Below are positions 50,882-63,160 of a stretch of DNA of 64,000 nucleotides, in pieces (position 1 is the first letter of the stretch; each line of letters begins with the position of its first letter). Both the position numbers and the translations under genes were made by a program. The stretch covers positions 259,486,647 to 259,550,646 of the forward strand of contig CM060962.1 in assembly GCA_030765045.1 (NCBI GenBank). The letters are read 5' to 3'. The DNA is from Tenodera sinensis. Its lineage: Eukaryota > Arthropoda > Insecta > Mantodea > Mantidae. Under the pieces are notes generated by a model. It did not search any database, had not been told where the DNA came from, and saw nothing but the letters and a program-made list of their open reading frames with translations.

Positions 50882-51632
50882 AACAACTCCTGAACACTTT
50901 GGAATAAGAGATAAACTTTGATCCACTTTTAGGACAACTTTTGCTCTAAAAATGTATGCTACTGTTAAGTATTATTACCCTTTCGTTAACTAGTGTTTAT
51001 TGTCTGTTCGTGCTAAGATTTTTCATAAAAATTAGGCTTGAAATTAGGAAAACCCTTCTTCATAACAGCATATATTATGTAATGATGTAATGAACAACAA
51101 ACATGCATAGCTCTTATAGTTCTAGAGCATGAATTCGTTTAATTTGCTTTGACGAGATAACGTTTCCCGAAATATTTTGATAACAATAAAGGTTTTCCTT
51201 TCTTCACCTTCTAGGTGCTGAGAGAGGCTTTGTAGCAAGTTGAAACTTTACAAGTGACTTTATATAACACTTAAGCCCTATCTGTAGAGTGACTTGAACA
51301 CAATGTCATATTACTTGGGCAGAATAACAAACAAGATATTACTCTGCACAACGCATAACATGGTTGTTAAAGGAACTCGAGAATTCTATAGCATTTATCG
51401 CAATGAGACAAAGTTGTGTACCTTTGTTTAATGAAGATTTAATGTGAAGTTTCGTTTCTTAGGCTCACTCCTTCCTTCTCTGCAGATTGAGTGATGCTCC
51501 TTAACTAACTTGGTGAGGGAGTTGTTCTAAAGCAAGGCGGATATAAAGCACTCACTTTTTAGATATTTATACATGCGTGTTGTAGCTGACGGGTAGTAAG
51601 GATTCTACGTAAGGTATACGCCTTAGGTTGTA

Positions 51633-52397
51633 CGAGGCGTGGTTTTAAAGTAAGTACCGCTTAAATATTTTGCCGCTGTAGCGCTGTAGTCACGATTTTG
51701 AACATACCCGATCACTTGCTCCATTCATTAGGAAGCCAGACTCAGTTGTGAGTAGTCGTTACTTTTGTTTTCTCATTGTTAGAGCGATTAGGAATGTTAA
51801 AAAAAAGCGAGCTACCCACCGACTGTGAAGTCAGACCAGTGATGCGTGTTTTGAAGACGAGAAACTTAAGTCAACAAACGTTCAATCGGCTATTGTGTGA
51901 GGTTTATTGGGGAACAATAATGAGCGCCAATGCCCGGCCACACACAGCCAAATAAATCAAGATCTGATCACATCATGTGGTTGAGAACAGTTTCATCACC
52001 TTCCAGTCCATGCGATTTGGATTTGGCACCAATTGGTTTTCATGTGATTCTTCATTTGAAGAAACTCTTTGGTGGAAAGCATTTCATCGATGCTGCTGCT
52101 GTTGCTGATAATGATCATGATGTGAAACAAGCGGTGCAGACTTCACTTTGATCACAGGCATCATTCTTTAACGCAGGCATACAGAAACCGGTTTCCAGTT
52201 ACGACAGGTGCCTGAATAACGGCAGTGACTATATGGAGAACTAGTATAAGGTGTAAGGTAATAAATGATAACGAAGTATTTGGAAACTAAGGTTCTACTA
52301 TTTTTTAAAATAGTGATAATGATAACGAAGTATTTGGAAACTAATGTTCCACTATTTTTTAAAAAAATATCGGTTCTTAACTTCAAAACACGCCTCG
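51633..52397 (+). mobile_element. Mariner-like element, internally deleted, with intact ends
   Basis: Inverted ends begin CGAGGCGTG (51633) and finish CACGCCTCG (52397). TA flanks both sides (51631-51632 and 52398-52399). Subterminal matches continue for about 25 bp. The internal sequence still resembles a mariner transposase C-terminus in shifting frames (HTAK-like, LITSCG, EQFHH, then HLKKLFGGKHFIDAAA), the region that usually reads HPPYSPDLAPSDFHLF. At 765 bp against about 1.3 kb for full elements it has lost the N-terminal half. It also carries a 54-bp tandem duplication near its 3' end. Confidence 0.8.
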
Positions 52398-52659
52398 TAT
52401 TCGAGTAACGCCACTGGTGGCCGCTGAGCTTGACTCGTCCTAAGTATGCGATTGAATGACTCCACTCTACGGTATGCGACAGTTTCGATGTCATCCAATA
52501 CCTCCCTCTTCGTTGAATTTTCTGCCGGCTGTTACAGTGGTGAACCATGGGATATTTTTCCCAGGATATGCGTAGTTGGAGTGAAAATAGTTACGTTTAG
52601 TGAAAACTTCAGTGGAGGCTAATAAATGAACCTTTTGAAACGAGTTTCCTAGTATTTAA

Positions 52660-53215
52660 CCCTCCGTTGGTCACCAAGGGCCTGGGAGACCCTACGTTTA
52701 TTTAAACGTTCTAGTTCTCGAACGAAGACACCTATGCAATCGTCTGACTACAACATCTAATATAACGCCTTACTTGACTATTTGGTGGAGCGACAACCTT
52801 ATCTGTTTATTTCTTTAGCTCCAAGAATGACTAATCGACAGTTACGTGTCACAGAGGTAACCAAATCTACTCTCATTACATGTTACTGACATGTTTTTCC
52901 TCGTCAGTTGAGCAATATTACCTTGCTATTGCAAGTAGCACGTTACTACTTCTCACAAACAGGAGTAAAATCTACAACATACCAAGGATTTGGAAGAAGT
53001 GCATCATCTAACTTGTGATGATGATACCTTACACGTGCATGGCAACTTGTATGAATTGGATGATTTCAGTTCTGAAGATAAACTGGAAACGAGACCTTTA
53101 GAATCAGGAAATGATCATAAAGAAGAGGATGAAAGCAACATATGTCATAATAACATGTATTTTGTACTCAACACCACATACTTGTCAAATATATTACTGT
53201 TATTACCATGATGAT
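52660..53215 (+). mobile_element. piggyBac-like element, 5' end with acidic ORF (copy 2)
   Basis: It follows TTAA at 52656-52659 and starts CCCTCCGTTGGTCACCAAGG, aligning with copy 1 on the opposite strand. The shared block TTTATTTAAACGTTCTAGTT occurs in both. The reading frame at 52990-53211 contains MEEVHHLTCDDDTLHVHGNL and a DDFSSEDKLE stretch, clearly homologous to copy 1. Copy 2 carries about 60-80 bp not in copy 1 between roughly 52725 and 52825. Both copies pass into trinucleotide repeats immediately after the same CACATACTTGTCAAA sequence. Confidence 0.55.
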
Positions 53216-54424
53216 GATTATTATTATTATTATCATTATTATCATCATCATTATATGTCATAAATATGTAAGTACTAAGCAAAATTGTTGGTTAAAAATC
53301 TACTGTTTTCTCCTGCTTTTTTTAAATCAAATCTTCTGCTTTTACTTCGGCAGACATGGCAACACTGGTTGGCCGTAACCTTTATCGGATATAACTCCTT
53401 CAATCCAGGCTTGAGAGTAACCTTAAACGGAGGGGAAGAACAACATTGACTATTTATTAGGTCAGACTCAATTCTGAAACACACAGGAAATTTGGGATAG
53501 AGGTGTGTCTAGTTGTTGAACAGCTATCTCTTCAGTCTGCTGTCTGCACTATGCGATAGGTAATAACCCTAACATCTGCCTGTAAATGAATACCCAAGGG
53601 AAGGATCCCAGCAGTATTTCCAAAGCGATGGTTGGAGTACTTCTTAAGTCTCCTGTAGTGCAAAGGTAAATTTACCTGCTATAGTAGTTTCTAGTGTTAG
53701 AACAATGTAATTAAGGGCCTCGAAGAACCCCCATTTGGAATGCACAGAGACAGATTAAGCGTTTTAAATATGCATGATATATACGCCCAATATGTAATTT
53801 AATGTTATTGCTTTAAACGTAGTGTTCATAAAGGCAATAAACGCCGTCGTGGTGCGCTTATTAGACATTTTATTACCTGGGATATTTACGTATGGAGATC
53901 GTATATTCACAGCCTGTGTGTGCAAATAACATGTTTTCAGATTACATTCATTTATGCAGTAATTTATAAAACTTATGTGCAATTTACTGTCCCCTCTTCC
54001 GTAAGCATATATATAAAAATTCTGGTGAAGTGGTAGTGCGATTTGAAGTGAAGATGCATACTGAAGAGCTAAACAGCTCAACGTTGTTACTGTTGTCAGT
54101 GAAAATCCATTATGATCATCATTATCACCCTTATCTTCAGAAGCACTTTCTACACTATAAATTAATTTTCTCTTAAAAGTGACCACAACATTATAGCTTC
54201 TGAACGGCAATGGAAAACAAAGCTGTGAAACACGTATTGTGAAGTTATGAAAATAACTTGAATAATATTACTAAATCTAGATTTAAACACGCCAATTTTC
54301 ACATGTGTTTTATGAGATGCAATAAAATTAAACTGGGACAGCCGCTATGAGCATCATTGAATATTTATAATTTAAACGAGAATAATACTCTCCAGAAAAC
54401 TGGATTCAGACGGACTGCCTTTGG

Positions 54425-54439
54425 AAGAGAGAGAGAGAG

Positions 54440-54478
<39 letters not shown>
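54425..54478. repeat. (GA)n microsatellite
   Basis: GA units with one GGCA interruption, followed by GGAGGGGG. Confidence 0.95.
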
Positions 54479-54480
<2 letters not shown>

Positions 54481-54669
54481 GGGGTAACGGAATAGCATTC
54501 TTGAGTTTATATGTTTATTTACTTATTTTGTGTACCTTCTCCTGTAACTCTTATGGTCATACCAGGGGCATAGATTGGAGAAGTAGCTCAATGACTTACG
54601 TTGGGTTTTACTCATATTTAACTTGAAATATACTTGCATTCAAACCATATTTGTACTTTCAGACTCGGC

Positions 54670-54880
54670 AAAGGCTAGAGAAAGGTTTTAATTGAAGACA
54701 AATTCCCACAACCCAGCTCATAGTTGAATCTGGGACATCTGTGTTGAATCCAGAATCTTCATCAATCGACCGCAGACAGAAGAGTTTGCCATCTAGGGTC
54801 TTGCTGGGGATTTGCCTTTGGAAATCGCTCAGTTCTGCAAGGCTGTTTACTCGTACTATTATTGAGATAATCTGTGTATT
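54670..54880 (-). CDS. Coding-like open segment, possible upstream exon
   Basis: A GC-richer island in AT-rich DNA has a minus-strand frame open for about 65 codons to a TGA at about 54660. The frame contains NSLAELSDFQRQIPSKTLDG, then FCLRSIDEDSGFNTDVP, which reads like protein rather than random AT-rich translation. A possible acceptor (AAATACACAG) precedes it, with a poor pyrimidine tract. The only phase-0 donor that would join exon W is TGG|GTTGTG, which is weak. It could be an upstream exon of the 50-34 kb gene, a separate gene, or a transposon relic. Confidence 0.3.
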
Positions 54881-54918
54881 TCTTTACGCTAGGTTTTATA
54901 TATAAACATTAAATTTAC

Positions 54919-54921
54919 ACG

Positions 54922-54984
<63 letters not shown>

Positions 54985-54985
54985 A
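54919..54985. repeat. (CG)n(CA)n microsatellite
   Basis: A short CGCGCGCG run passes into about 25 CA units, a potential Z-DNA-forming alternation. Confidence 0.95.
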
Positions 54986-55539
54986 GTTTACACTCTCGCT
55001 GATACAAAATCTAGGGAGTGAGGGAATTATCTTGATTAAAGAAAAATCCCCCATCCTCCACAGAACAGTTTTTGTCAGCATAGCTTATTTTCAGCACAAG
55101 AGGAATAAGAATGATATATTTAAGATAAAACGTTTGGGTAGAAACTAAAATAGGAATAAAATATTTACTCCTTAAAAGTTACCATGCACTTTTTACACAG
55201 TACAAGGGAGTGGGCAAGATTAGATTTACAGTTATACATATAACATTATGGTTGGATAACACAATGTTCCCATTTTAGGAGGATAAGGTCCTGCGCAATA
55301 AGACCGGTTTGTGCGAGGCTTTCTACCCTAGGAATTTACAAATATACGAATAGGACGAAGGAACTGATCCAAATGGGTGCCAAGATCTCCGGATCTTAAT
55401 TCAAGGATTTCTTTCTTGCGTATGCTCTAAAATATATAATTCTGCACAAAGACCACTTACTGGTTATACTCATTAATATAGAGGCATGTGAAGAAATTAA
55501 TACAAATAGAAATACTGAGCAGTAAAATAGTGTGACTCT

Positions 55540-55790
55540 CCAGTTTTCACTGTCATTTCACTAAGTCTCCGGAGTCACTTCTAAACTGATCTAATTCAAC
55601 GTTCACTGTGACTTTGCTTAGTTTAGAATACCACCACTTCGCTAATGTGGGCTAGTTCAGTTTTCCCTGTCACTTCACTTTTCTTCGCAAGAAGAAATGA
55701 AATACCCGCAACGCAGTCTCTTCTTCGGATGGTGCGCTCATTGAAGAGTAGAACTCAACACATCTGTAATCCCTCGCAGTAGAGCACTAA
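55540..55790 (-). repeat. Dispersed repeat B, copy 3
   Basis: On the minus strand GAGGGATTACAGATGTGTTG, AAAAGTGAAGTGACAGGG and CACATTAGCGAAGTGG follow the order seen at 45.6 kb. Confidence 0.55.
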
Positions 55791-56434
55791 TTGCATGTCA
55801 CAGCAGTCGTCATAAACTCGCTCGGAGAAAAGCACTTTTTGTTGTCCCAGAAACGCACTCACCAACTCATCTACTAACTGTCTGACTCCAAGAAAGTTCG
55901 TTTATAGAAACGTTGAAACTGTCTACAGAACATTCCATGAGGTTCTGGAGGCTGAAGAAAGTGAAACTTCCAGAAGATTCAGTTTATCTGTCAATAGTGC
56001 TTCTAGTGCTTGCGCTAGGAGAGAGCGCTTCCGCATCTACTTATCCTTGTTTATCTCTCCAACTGCCCGGCGCCGACCTCCAAATAAGCACGGGCCACAG
56101 CCACTACGCCACAACATGTTTGGGTATCAAATCTAAACCATAGCAGTGTGTAAGTGTTTAAGACCAACAATTTGAATATTCACAACATAATGTTCTTATG
56201 TTATGTGTTACTTCATACATGTATCATGTTACATTAATATTTCTTTGCATACTACATATTTCATTGCCGTATATACAGGTGTTAGGCTTATAGTGTAAAC
56301 GTTTTTATTGGTAATCGAGGACAGTGTAATCAAGAATATTATATCATATATGTTTCAGAGGTTCCTATTTGAAAACAGATCAGTCTATCCCGCACAGCAT
56401 ACTAAGCATTGTCAGTGTTCCTTTGGGACACCCA

Positions 56435-56436
<2 letters not shown>

Positions 56437-56497
<61 letters not shown>

Positions 56498-56503
56498 TGT
56501 GAT
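56437..56503. repeat. (GT)n microsatellite
   Basis: About 30 GT units with one TTT interruption near the end. Confidence 0.95.
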
Positions 56504-57544
56504 TTTTCCATCCACGCTCTGTTACTCAAGATAGACTTTTGCTTACCTAGTACATGGGGAAATTGCATTCAAATTCTATTAGAGGCAGGGAGAAATAAAT
56601 TCAAAATTCGTAGTACGAGCTTGGAAGGAAATTTCCAATATTTTAATAAATACAGTTCAGAAATAATATCCGTTCCTTCGCTTTTCTTGAGTTTATTCAA
56701 AGAGAATGCAATCTATCCTGGCCTGCTTTTTAGTCGGTTTAACTGCCGATCTAGTATCCTGCACGGTCCTACATAGTTCGTTAAAAGCAAAACCATTGCT
56801 AACACCTGTTTTAAATAATACAAGATCTTAAAGGTAATTGTAGAGCTGTTTTGCGAATAAATTATATGTACAAATATTCATCTATAGTAAATCACTTTAG
56901 TATGGCACCTCAAATCGTGCACTTTTGGATAAACACAGTAACACAAACACTACAGAAATAATAAAACGAATATATTTAAAGAACTGGTATATTTGGAGTT
57001 AGTTAGCTCCACTTTTATAAACGAAAATGTAGGCAGTCAAACAGAAAATTTTATCTTGGAGCTCCAGTTATGAAAATTAGTTATGTGAGTGAATATTGGG
57101 CAGAGATCATACAGAGATATACGGTTTCCACACTTTCATGAAAAGAAAGGAAACCTCTGCTAACAAGGTACAGGATAACAGAAAGACTCTCTAGAAAATA
57201 ATATGCTTTAGTGATATTCAAAGCTGAAGTGGTGAACATTTTGCAACAATGTGCCTTAAAAATTCGTGCAGGTTTACGAAACACGAGTGGACATAAAATG
57301 TACAGTTGCTAGGAATAATGGACATTTGTGGTCTTTTTTGTGCACCGCCCTGTTGCACTGCGTAACGAAGCTATTGCGTTTCAGTCCATAAATAAGTAAA
57401 CAACTTGTTTACAGCTCGTTTTTCAAAGAAACGGTTTGTGGGCGCTAGGAATCCCTAATAATTCATATCCACGTAACCCTGAAACCATTTTGAAAAACAG
57501 ACACTCTTCTAAACATAAGACTATTGTAATGTATTTATTAATTT

Positions 57545-58345
57545 ATTTACTCTTTCTTTCTCACATTCTTTTCTCACTCTTGTACACACTATTCTTCTAC
57601 ATGCTAATGGAGATAAAAATTGTAGAAATATTTTATTACATATTTCCTTATAAATATAATGGGACTACGGGAATATAGTGGCTTAAGCCTTAAGCAATAG
57701 TTGGCTTTCAACAGTTGGTCCTTTCTCTTTGCTTGACCAGGGGGGGGGGGGGGAGAAGGAAAAGGATTTACGACTTCGCATTTGAGGACAGTATATGTAC
57801 TGGAAAATGCAAAGCAACAAAAGGAATACCTCGAAAATGATTAACTCCAGAAAAATGTATTTGATATAGCTTGTGTGCTTTAACGAATCTATAGCTTTAT
57901 GTGATAAGACTTCATCTATCCATTACGGTTTACCAGATATGCAAAACTTATTAAAATAAAGATTATTTGAGAAGCTGTTACCAGAAAATTCAAGATGTAT
58001 CTTAAACATATGGTAATTTAATCAACAGTGAGCCAGTTTTTATAAAATCAAAGTGTTTGGAAAACTTTCCATGTAAAGGATAACCTGCAATGGAGATTTT
58101 CTTGGAAATCTTCGTCTCGCATCCTTGGAAGGAGCAGAACTTCTCCGTTTTTGAGTCAAATGTTCATAGACAGGCAGACATGCACACAGATGAAGGCCTC
58201 TTTCTAAAAATGACGGCAGTATCATCATCATCATCATCATCATCATTAATTGTTCAGCAGTCTCAAAACATGTTTTTTTCCGCTGAAATCTGGGAATCAA
58301 GTTTTTGGATGGTATGTAATATTTCTATTCACTGTAGGTGCATAG
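57545..58345 (-). repeat. Family A repeat, diverged minus copy with ATC expansion
   Basis: Blocks GGTTTACCAGATATGCAAAA, ATTTTCTTGGAAATCTTCG and CATCCTTGGAAGG are in family order. A G homopolymer lies at 57740-57753 and (ATC)n at 58216-58245. Confidence 0.65.
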
Positions 58346-58634
58346 TACAGAAATTCAGACTAGTTGTAGTCTATAGCTGCACATATCTCCAGTCCTTGAA
58401 TTTCTGAATGAAGTTTCTCGTAGAAAAAAAAAAAGATAAAATCAAGATTAAGCCTGATCATCGGAATTTCTAAATCTGACAGCTTTTATGAAAATGTTTT
58501 TGCACATCCGCAGTACCAGAATTATAACTGGGATATTTTTCAGGCAGATATCTTTAATAGTTTTTAGAAAGACAATTATTTTACTTGTAGTATTTTCTGC
58601 ATACGATGCAGAAATCGTAATTTTGAACAAAAAA

Positions 58635-58975
58635 TATATGTTGCACCAACATGACTGTGTATTGTCTTGTCAAATTATTCTTATAAACTCTAATCCTTTT
58701 ATCTGTTTTGTGTTAATGGAGATAACCATCTGTAGAAATGATTTTAAGACATTACTTTACAGGTACAATGGAAGTATGAGAATATTGTATTGTATATATG
58801 TATTGTGAGAATATCTATTGTATTTTTGTATTCCTATTGCACCTATAAGGAAATATGTAATAAAACTATTGCTACAAACATTTATCCGGAATAATATAAA
58901 GTAAATAGAAGTATATGCACCTTTATGAGTAGTTTGTAAAAGAGTGAGTAGAGAAACTCATGTAAGTGCACACAT
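58635..58975 (-). repeat. Two family A ends in inverted orientation
   Basis: 58635-58790 matches the non-hairpin end on the minus strand and 58815-58975 matches the same end on the plus strand (GAGTAGAGAAACTCATGTAA). They sit back to back, as after an inversion or two independent insertions. Confidence 0.5.
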
Positions 58976-58979
58976 AAGA

Positions 58980-59610
58980 TTTTTAGAAAATGGTGTTTGC
59001 GTGTGTAAACAGCATAACTCGAAAACGAAAAGTCGGTTAAATATCAAACGTTGTAATGAAGTTCAGCATTTCTCAATTATGCTACACGAAGGTTTACAAG
59101 AAAATTGCCGTACTCCAGAAATTTTATGTACTATATTTAGTAATTTTTATTTTTATTTATTTTTTATTTTATTTACTTATTTATTTTGAAAAATGGCTCT
59201 AATGGTTTTGATTAAATAAGCTTTAAATATTTTCATGACAAATGAAATCTACATCTTGAATTTTCTGGGAATATCCTATGAAGTTTTCTTCATTCTGGAT
59301 TACCTTGCATAACAGCTAAACCGTAAGGGATAGATAAAATATTACCCCACATGAATTGTAGACCTCGTTGAAGCACATAATTTAGGTCAAAGGCCCTTTT
59401 TGTGTGGAGTTAACCATTTCCTAGATATTACTTGATATTAGGTTGAATTTTCCAAAAAAATTCTCAAATGGCAAATAATTATTATTACTTTCTTTCTGCC
59501 CCCCTCCTGGTCAAGCAAAGAGAATGAAATTTCAAAACCGTCACTTAGCGATCAACTTTTATAAGATTTAACTATCGCTTGAGCCTATTCCCTTATTTCC
59601 AATGAGCAGC
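58980..59610 (+). repeat. Family A repeat, partial plus copy
   Basis: CATAACTCGAAAACGAAAAG followed by TCGGTTAAAT, then GCATAACAGCTAAACCGTAA, then TATAAGATTTAACTATCGC, in family order. The hairpin end is missing. Confidence 0.65.
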
Positions 59611-59860
59611 ACGATCGCTTTGTGACGAGGCCACGGACCACGTGTATGCATGGTTAGCTTGCACTGCAGCGCGCTCAGCACGGCACACGCGGTCTGTGGC
59701 CTGATCTAAAGCCGACCGCACTGTACCTAAGAGGAAATACATCAGGCCTGGGCAACTCGCATTATAGCTTGAGCGACCATTTTTTCCTACTAAATATACC
59801 GTAACCAGTACAAGGCCGTTTCCGGACTGTGCTCAGAGAACACTAGTTGCCCAGCTCTAT
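59610..59860. repeat. GC-rich island with hAT-like inverted ends
   Basis: CAGGCCTGGGCAACT (59743) and AGTTGCCCAGCTCT (ending 59858) are inverted matches resembling hAT MITE ends. A second inverted pair, AGGCCACGGACC and GGTCTGTGGCCT, lies just upstream. I found no clear 8-bp duplication. Confidence 0.4.
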
Positions 59861-60867
59861 ATATGTGTACATCAGATTTTCAAGTACGAACTTCATTTGT
59901 TAGAGCACTGGTTTGTGGGATTAACAATAATACAAATTAAAATCGGCATCGTCATGCTTCATTGTTTTCAAGTTTATCACAAATGATAGGAACTTCATTA
60001 GCGTAACAGTATTTCAATGGTAGCTACCTTTTGAAGAGCTTATCAGCAGTCGAGGGTATTCCGATATTTTGAAGTACCTATGTTGGAAAATTTACACCTG
60101 TCAGCAGCACCCACTTGCGAAACAAAATAGAAATGTCAATTGTATGTGGTTTTAGTCACCCAATCCTCTTTATTTTAAATGAAACACATACTCCAAAACA
60201 TAATTCCAACGCTTCACTGACAAATGCTGTATTTTAACACGCTCTTTAGCAGATCATTTCTGTTTTAATTATTGGAGCCTTCTGGATAAAATAAGAGAGT
60301 TATGTTGGGCTTAGTTAAATGTCTAAAATTGTACTTTACCTTTTTAATTGTTATTAATTAATTAACTACAGTGCGTTCTGAAAGTCGTTGTGCACTTGGA
60401 CTACAGATATAGATAGCTTTGGAAGTTCGAAATAACGATAAATCTTTCTTCCTGTATAGAATCCTAACACAAGTTGGCAATATTGATTTCTCATCGACGC
60501 TCATGATTATCTTTCTTTATTTCATCTATTGTTGTATAGCATTTGAGTGTGTAGTTCAATTATCCGAAGATAAAACCTCATCTAAGTGATATATGCGGTG
60601 CTTAGATGTCTTTTCAGTCGCCGGACTTGACTTTATTCCTCCAGCCCTTTTTCTTTGGGCAGCAGCAAATTCTGTAGCGTGTCGCACACTTTGTGACTTG
60701 AAAACTGAATTGTGAAAACCATATCACAAACAAATCTGCAGAAAAAACTTTCCAGGACAGTTAAGAGTGTTCGAGCATGTATATTCGCCCGTGGAAGGCA
60801 TTTCCAACATACAACTTTTGAGCACTCTGTAATAGTAATAATACTAATACTAATGCTAATATTAATG

Positions 60868-61200
<333 letters not shown>

Positions 61201-61576
61201 AATAATAATAATGATGATGACAACGACAACAACAAGAAGAATATAGCCCAGTGCCAAAAGTGGGAATTTATTTTGCAACTAATGCTTTATCACGAGAGCA
61301 TCAAAGAGTGTTTTGAAGTCAGGCCTTAGAATAGAATTATAGTAAATATTTTGTTTTCTATCTGTGTTGATACAGAATGGCTCTTGCCCGAAACACACAT
61401 TTTGCCCTTTAGAGTGTTTATCTGCTTGATACTTCCTCTACTACTTACATATAGCAAGTACAGGAAGTACTATATTCCATTCAAAAATTCTATATGAAGA
61501 TTGCACTGAAAATATGTTGAGGTCCTCTGAATAAATAAACCATAGAAGATTAGGAAAAAGCTCTATGGAGGCATGT

Positions 61577-61644
<68 letters not shown>

Positions 61645-61973
61645 CAATTCTGTAACGAAAGCTGGTTAAATACCAATGTTAGTATTCAAGTTTAGCAGCT
61701 TCTAATTGCATAAAGATTTCAAAAAAGTCAGCAGCACCAAACTACTCTAAATATGGAACATTTTCCGTTATTTTTAATTTCCTCAAAAATAGCTCTAGAG
61801 TTTTTGATTAAAATACCATATGTTTTAGTTACCTACATAACACTGAGCAATTATAGCTGGAATTTTCTGCCAACAACCTGTGAAGTCTTCTTCATTTTGA
61901 ATGAATTTTACAGAATTGGTAAGCCACAAATATTTAACGTTCAAAAACTGCAGGTCTTGCTAAATCACATTAC

Positions 61974-62476
61974 TGAGCGGGTTAGCTGAGGCGACTTCGT
62001 CTGTGGTCCGCAAACTGGAAGTCGTGAATTCCACCCTAGTGGCCGGCCTACTTGATCCATGGTATTTTTTTTCGGGAGTTTTCCCGGGTTGCCAGGCGAA
62101 TGCTGGGTAGGTTTTGTACATTCCCTAAATTTGCTGTGCCTCAGTTTCACTTCACTTCTCATTTCCTTTCACTTTTCATCTGGCTGATCTCTTACAGGGT
62201 AGTAAGTGTCGGAGAGGGTCTTGGCGTTTCATGGTAGAGAATATGCGCCGTGATCTGTAAACCGTCGTCCTTCAACGGTGCGATCTCTGATCTCCGAAAC
62301 CCCTGCGTAATGTCTAAGACCGTGGATGTATGGGACGCCAGTTGTACTAGACGCCGCCGGGGTGTTTCAAAATGTAAATGAAGCGCTGCCCTCTGCTCTA
62401 TCGTGACTTCTTGGGTCGACCACCCTCTGTCTCCTCTATCCTACCCTACCCTGGCCTACCCTATCCTATCCTAAGC
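61974..62476 (+). mobile_element. Full-length SINE, family S3, inserted in a family A repeat
   Basis: A tRNA-like head (TGAGCGGGTTAGCTGAGGCG, B-like GTCGTGAATTCCACC) is followed by a body with the recurring CCGGGTTGCCAGGCGAATGC segment and a CCTAC/CCTAT repeat tail (62433-62470). The 8-bp CACATTAC flanks it (61966-61973 and 62477-62484). Outside the flanks the family A sequence continues collinearly, which fixes the insertion ends. Confidence 0.75.
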
Positions 62477-62545
62477 CACATTACATATGTCGAACAAAAT
62501 CTTGGTGACGCTGACCATTTCGATATATCTTGAATTATGGTTTTG

Positions 62546-62890
62546 AACTAAACCTCAGCGTAGCAGTCCATGAAGGACCAAGGCTTGCCACACAGCCGCT
62601 GCGTCCCCTACCTCTGCCACTACAGGCGTCATCGGTGGGGTGCAGTACTGGAGGGTGGGACGTGGTCAGCGCCCCGAACCCTCCCAGCCAGTTATGCGAC
62701 CTTCTCAACCTGGGGCCGCTACTTCTCCACCAAGTACCTCCTCAATTGGTCTTCCCGGGATAACGAGGCTGAGTGCACCCCGTGCCAGACCTCTCAGGGG
62801 GGAAAATCCCCTTGCTGGTACCGGGGATCGAACGCGTGTCTTCCGCGCCATAGACAAGCGCGCTACCAACTGCGCTACGCAGGCGGTCGA
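62546..62890 (-). mobile_element. tRNA-derived SINE, family S2, second copy
   Basis: The minus strand begins with a well-preserved tRNA-like head (GCGTAGCGCAGTTGGTAGCG, then CGTTCGATCC) and ends near AACTAAACC on the plus strand. It aligns with the copy at 17168-17512. It interrupts a family A copy that resumes at about 62891. Flanks share only a short GAATT-like match, so the duplication is eroded or absent. Confidence 0.8.
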
Positions 62891-63160
62891 ATTTCTTGGT
62901 ACTTATATATTTTTCAAGTGGCAAAGCGCCATTTTCGTTCGTGGTCTTACTGAGATAATGCAATTTCAAATTCATCACATAGCGACGTGCAATTTAAAAA
63001 AATTTAGCCTTCGCTTTGGCCTATTATATGCTTTTTCCACCTACAACGAAATGTTTAAATGTGTAATAAAAGAGTAACGTGGCCAAAAAGAAGTAGACAG
63101 AAGAATGTTTTGTTAGAATAGTTTGCAAAAAGAAAGTAATAAATGCACCACATAAGATTC

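Larger units (their letters stand above)
53256..57544. other. Mostly non-genic stretch
   Basis: It contains microsatellites, repeat B copy 3 and the coding-like segment at 54670-54880. A 148-codon minus-strand frame at 53764-54210 is plausible by chance in this composition. Otherwise nothing is recognised. Confidence 0.4.
61430..63160 (+). repeat. Family A copy interrupted by two SINEs
   Basis: Family blocks are found at 61430-61973, 62477-62545 and 62891-63160. The gaps are exactly SINE S3 and SINE S2. The internal TG site has become (GA)n at 61581-61638. Confidence 0.72.

Noticed and set aside
53764..54210. Minus-strand 148-codon frame
   Set aside because: No motif and no start context were seen; about one such chance frame is expected in this much AT-rich sequence.
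55913..56143. Plus-strand frame with a signal-peptide-like LSIVLLVLALGESASA
   Set aside because: The hydrophobic core is not near the start Met, no downstream exon fits, and the region otherwise looks repetitive.
62433..62470. Telomere-like CCTAC/CCTAT units
   Set aside because: Insect telomeres use TTAGG. The tract is short and sits exactly at the 3' end of SINE S3, so it is the SINE tail.
62530..63077. Plus-strand frames of 77-145 codons
   Set aside because: They are translations of SINE S2 running into family A sequence.
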